Source: JBFJVZ01 sp041623895 (GTDB taxonomy: Bacteria > Planctomycetota > Planctomycetia > Pirellulales > Pirellulaceae). From it: a stretch of 16,982 bases of DNA. Both the position numbers and the translations under genes were made by a program. Within the stretch, counting starts at the first letter, position 1. Every line of letters begins with the position of its first letter. The DNA lies in the NCBI GenBank assembly GCA_041623895.1, contig JBFJVZ010000128.1, forward strand, positions 1 to 16,982. The letters run 5' to 3'. This document shows, piece by piece, positions 15,087 to 16,982 of this stretch. The notes under the pieces were generated by a model. It saw only the letters and a program-made list of their open reading frames with translations. It searched no databases and was not told where the DNA came from.

Positions 15087-16039
15087 CAGTTGCCCGTGCC
15101 TTCCCGTTGCTTCCCGGGATATGACAAATAGCCGGCAATCACCCCGCGGGGACGCGCAAGCGCTGAACGTAGCAGTAACATCGATGGACGACGAACGAGC
15201 GCGAGCAGATCAACGATCAATTCGACAACGATGTAATGCATGACGCTGAATCGATCTCGAATCCCCCGCGCGTGTTTCGCGAAACCTCGGCCGGTTCCGT
15301 ACGCCGACTCATAAACACGTCGTGCGCCGGTAGAACGATTCGACGGAGCGGATCGGTGCTCCAGGCGAAGGTCTCCACAAAACAACAAACGCCACTTGCG
15401 GCCTATGCGCATGGAAAGGTCGCGATCATCGCCACCGTACGACGGCAGTTCCTCGTCAAATGATTCGTCGGCAACAGCTTCTCGCCGAAAGATCATGCAG
15501 AACCCGTTGAACCAGCCAATTGGCTTGCAGCCGCTGAACGGCTTGGCAAAACTGATCGGAACGTTGCGGCCAAGACGATCGACCGAGCCCGGCTCCAAAC
15601 TGTGGACGGCGCCAAGAAATCGACGCAATTTCCAACGCCAGGAGACGCCGCAACCGTAGTGCAGTACGTCATAACCGCAAATGCCTCCGACGTCTTCCAT
15701 TCCCGGCTGGCTGAACAGATCAGCAATCGGCGCCAGAAACGACTCGTCAAAGAAGACGTCGTCGTCCAGGAAGCACAGTAGATCTCCCGTCGCGCTGCGG
15801 AGCCCGATGTTGCGCCGCGGTGTCAGGCCGGTCTCTGCGGCAATAACACGCAACTCTACCGGTTCAGGAAATGCATCGCGGAACTCCTCGATCGCGTCGC
15901 GGACCGTGGCGTCATCGCCGCTGCCGTCCAACACGACGACCTCGAAATTCCGGTAAGTCTGCCGGGCAAGACAGCCGAGCAAAACACGCAGGTCTTCGGC
16001 CCGCTTGTAGGTGCAAATCAAAATGGAGATGCGCATCAT
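15086..16039 (-). CDS. GT2-family glycosyltransferase
   Basis: Inverting GT-A fold glycosyltransferase, 317 residues from the chosen start. The N-terminus MMRISILICTYKR is the usual first strand of GT2 enzymes. It is followed by the VVVLDGSGDD nucleotide-binding loop (35-44), the metal-binding DDD (92-94, in FLDDDVFFDES) and a GGDDRDLSMRIGR stretch (202-214) that would hold the catalytic acid. No clear transmembrane bundle is present, though the C-terminal part has a hydrophobic segment near 268-282. The frame is open upstream to 16261, overlapping the previous gene, but the extra 74 residues have no family likeness, so I start at the ATG-ATG pair at 16039-16034. No strong Shine-Dalgarno site is visible. 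Its TGA overlaps the next ATG by one base (TGATG), which suggests translational coupling. Confidence 0.9.
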   Translation of the reverse strand: MMRISILICTYKRAEDLRVLLGCLARQTYRNFEVVVLDGSGDDATVRDAIEEFRDAFPEPVELRVIAAETGLTPRRNIGLRSATGDLLCFLDDDVFFDESFLAPIADLFSQPGMEDVGGICGYDVLHYGCGVSWRWKLRRFLGAVHSLEPGSVDRLGRNVPISFAKPFSGCKPIGWFNGFCMIFRREAVADESFDEELPSYGGDDRDLSMRIGRKWRLLFCGDLRLEHRSAPSNRSTGARRVYESAYGTGRGFAKHARGIRDRFSVMHYIVVELIVDLLALVRRPSMLLLRSALARPRGVIAGYLSYPGKQREGTGN

Positions 16040-16094
16040 TGTTTCGCCGACGCCATCCTTGACGCCAGCTTGCAACTTGCGGCCCGCGGCCGAA

Positions 16095-16982
16095 TCATGG
16101 CGTAATGGGGTGACCGGCACGATCGTTCGCTCGGTAATCCGATTGACCTGCAAAGCTTTCGATACACTCACGGTAGAAGGCTTCGTTTTGTCTCCGCATC
16201 GTGTCAACCGTGAACTGCCGCAGCACACGTTGCTGGCCGGCTTTGCCAAGTTGATCGGCAAGCTGCTGATCCGTCAGCAATGTGATAAGTGCCTCGGCGA
16301 TCTCATCCGGTTGATCAGGGTCGACTAGCAATCCATCCTGACCGTGATTGATCAATTCGGTTCCACTACCGCGCGTGCTGTAAACGGTGGGGCAGCCGCG
16401 GACCATTGCCTCAAGCGGAGCCAGTGCAAAAGCCTCCGCGTAGGATGGAAAGACAGCGGCGCGGGCAATGTGCAGCCTGCCAAATAGCGTCTGTCGTGAA
16501 ACATGCCCGTGGAAGTGAACATTGCCGCCGCTTTCTTCCACTTGCCGCTGCAAATATCCTTGCATCGACTCCCCATCGTCCGTCCGTCCATCTTTTCCAT
16601 AGACGTGAAGTTCCGCATTCTCGACCGCACTACAAACGCGAGGCCAGGCACAGATTAGCGAGAGGATCCCTTTCTTTTCGCTCAAGGTTCCCGTGTAGAC
16701 GATTTGGTTGTCTGAACGCGGACTGCTTGACTCTTCCCGCGGGACTTCAACAGAGTTATAGAGGATGCCGTGTGGTCCGGAGGACAATTCAAAAACTTCC
16801 TTGGTGCGTTCCGCCGTGTATTTACTGACCGATGACCAAAAATCTGCACGCCGCAACCCCGCTCGTTCAAAATAGAATGTGGTCCGATTTAAAGGCCGTC
16901 CCAATTCCTTTGCAAAATAGCTTGCGGAGCCGTTTAGTCGCACGATCACCGGCAGCGGGAAGCGCGGCATGCCCGCGGCCCA
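16095..16982 (-). CDS. GT4-family glycosyltransferase, 5' end cut off by the window edge
   Basis: Retaining glycosyltransferase of the GT-B fold that would move a sugar from a nucleotide sugar to a growing lipid-linked glycan at the cytoplasmic membrane. The frame is open to the last base of the window; the first ATG inside lies at 16970, but the residues before it (WAAG) are also in frame and the protein lacks most of a normal GT4 N-terminal acceptor domain, so the true start is outside. Visible parts, numbered from that ATG: a strand with VIVRLNGS (about 8-15), the interdomain region with YTGTLSEKKG (92-101), and the donor-site E-x7-E motif EAFALAPLE (179-187) followed by a GSGTELI loop typical of the family. 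It ends in TGA, 55 bases before the chosen start of the next gene. The sugar specificity cannot be read from the sequence. Confidence 0.9.
   Translation of the reverse strand, partial: WAAGMPRFPLPVIVRLNGSASYFAKELGRPLNRTTFYFERAGLRRADFWSSVSKYTAERTKEVFELSSGPHGILYNSVEVPREESSSPRSDNQIVYTGTLSEKKGILSLICAWPRVCSAVENAELHVYGKDGRTDDGESMQGYLQRQVEESGGNVHFHGHVSRQTLFGRLHIARAAVFPSYAEAFALAPLEAMVRGCPTVYSTRGSGTELINHGQDGLLVDPDQPDEIAEALITLLTDQQLADQLGKAGQQRVLRQFTVDTMRRQNEAFYRECIESFAGQSDYRANDRAGHPITP

Noticed and set aside
16040..16261. N-terminal extension of the first GT2 gene by 74 residues
   Set aside because: The stretch overlaps the previous gene and precedes the conserved first strand of the family, which directly follows the ATG pair at 16039.
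1..16982. CRISPR arrays, tRNA or rRNA genes, insertion sequences or attachment sites
   Set aside because: I saw no regularly spaced repeats, no transposase-like protein and no structural RNA pattern; coding sequence fills nearly the whole window.

Overview
The window is one dense polysaccharide-biosynthesis gene cluster, with every supported gene on the minus strand (transcription runs from high to low coordinates). The mix of genes suggests a Planctomycetota bacterium, perhaps Pirellulaceae: several glycosyltransferases, a sulfotransferase-like protein, a CapK/PaaK-type ligase with an N-terminal style I associate with that group, an FkbH-like protein with its own carrier protein, and weak or absent Shine-Dalgarno sites at many starts. 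The taxonomic call is an inference; the window has no rRNA or other marker.

Layout in the direction of transcription. (1) 16982-13421: a GT4 glycosyltransferase cut by the right edge, a GT2 glycosyltransferase, a divergent NodB-fold polysaccharide deacetylase and a class I methyltransferase. (2) 13312-11903: a multi-spanning O-antigen ligase/polymerase (Wzy_C type). (3) 11909-6628: two consecutive GT4 enzymes, a sulfotransferase-like protein, a classical polysaccharide deacetylase, a 67-residue basic protein of unknown function and a membrane-anchored GT2. (4) 6598-79: an FkbH-like HAD protein, a CapK/PaaK-type AMP ligase, a DegT-family sugar aminotransferase, a small PglC-like phosphoglycosyl transferase, a GNAT-like acyltransferase and an acyl carrier protein. 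A further frame overlaps the carrier-protein end and leaves the window at base 1.

Genes are packed with ATGA, TGATG or TAATG overlaps or short gaps. The longest gap with no assigned gene is 108 bases (13313-13420), so no stretch over 300 bases lacks a gene. I see no convincing promoter or intrinsic terminator, so the whole window is probably part of one long operon whose promoter and export genes (flippase, outer-membrane channel, tyrosine kinase) lie outside.

Proposed joint role: the phosphoglycosyl transferase starts a repeat unit on the lipid carrier, the glycosyltransferases extend it, deacetylases expose amines, and methyl- and sulfotransferase genes modify it. The Wzy-like protein polymerises or ligates it. 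The most distinctive part is the low-coordinate module: FkbH-like proteins are known to make glyceryl thioesters on carrier proteins, and here one sits with a carrier protein, an AMP ligase, an aminotransferase and an acyltransferase. That gene set would suit acylation of an amino sugar from a carrier protein, possibly with glycerate. This is an inference from gene content, not something the sequence proves.
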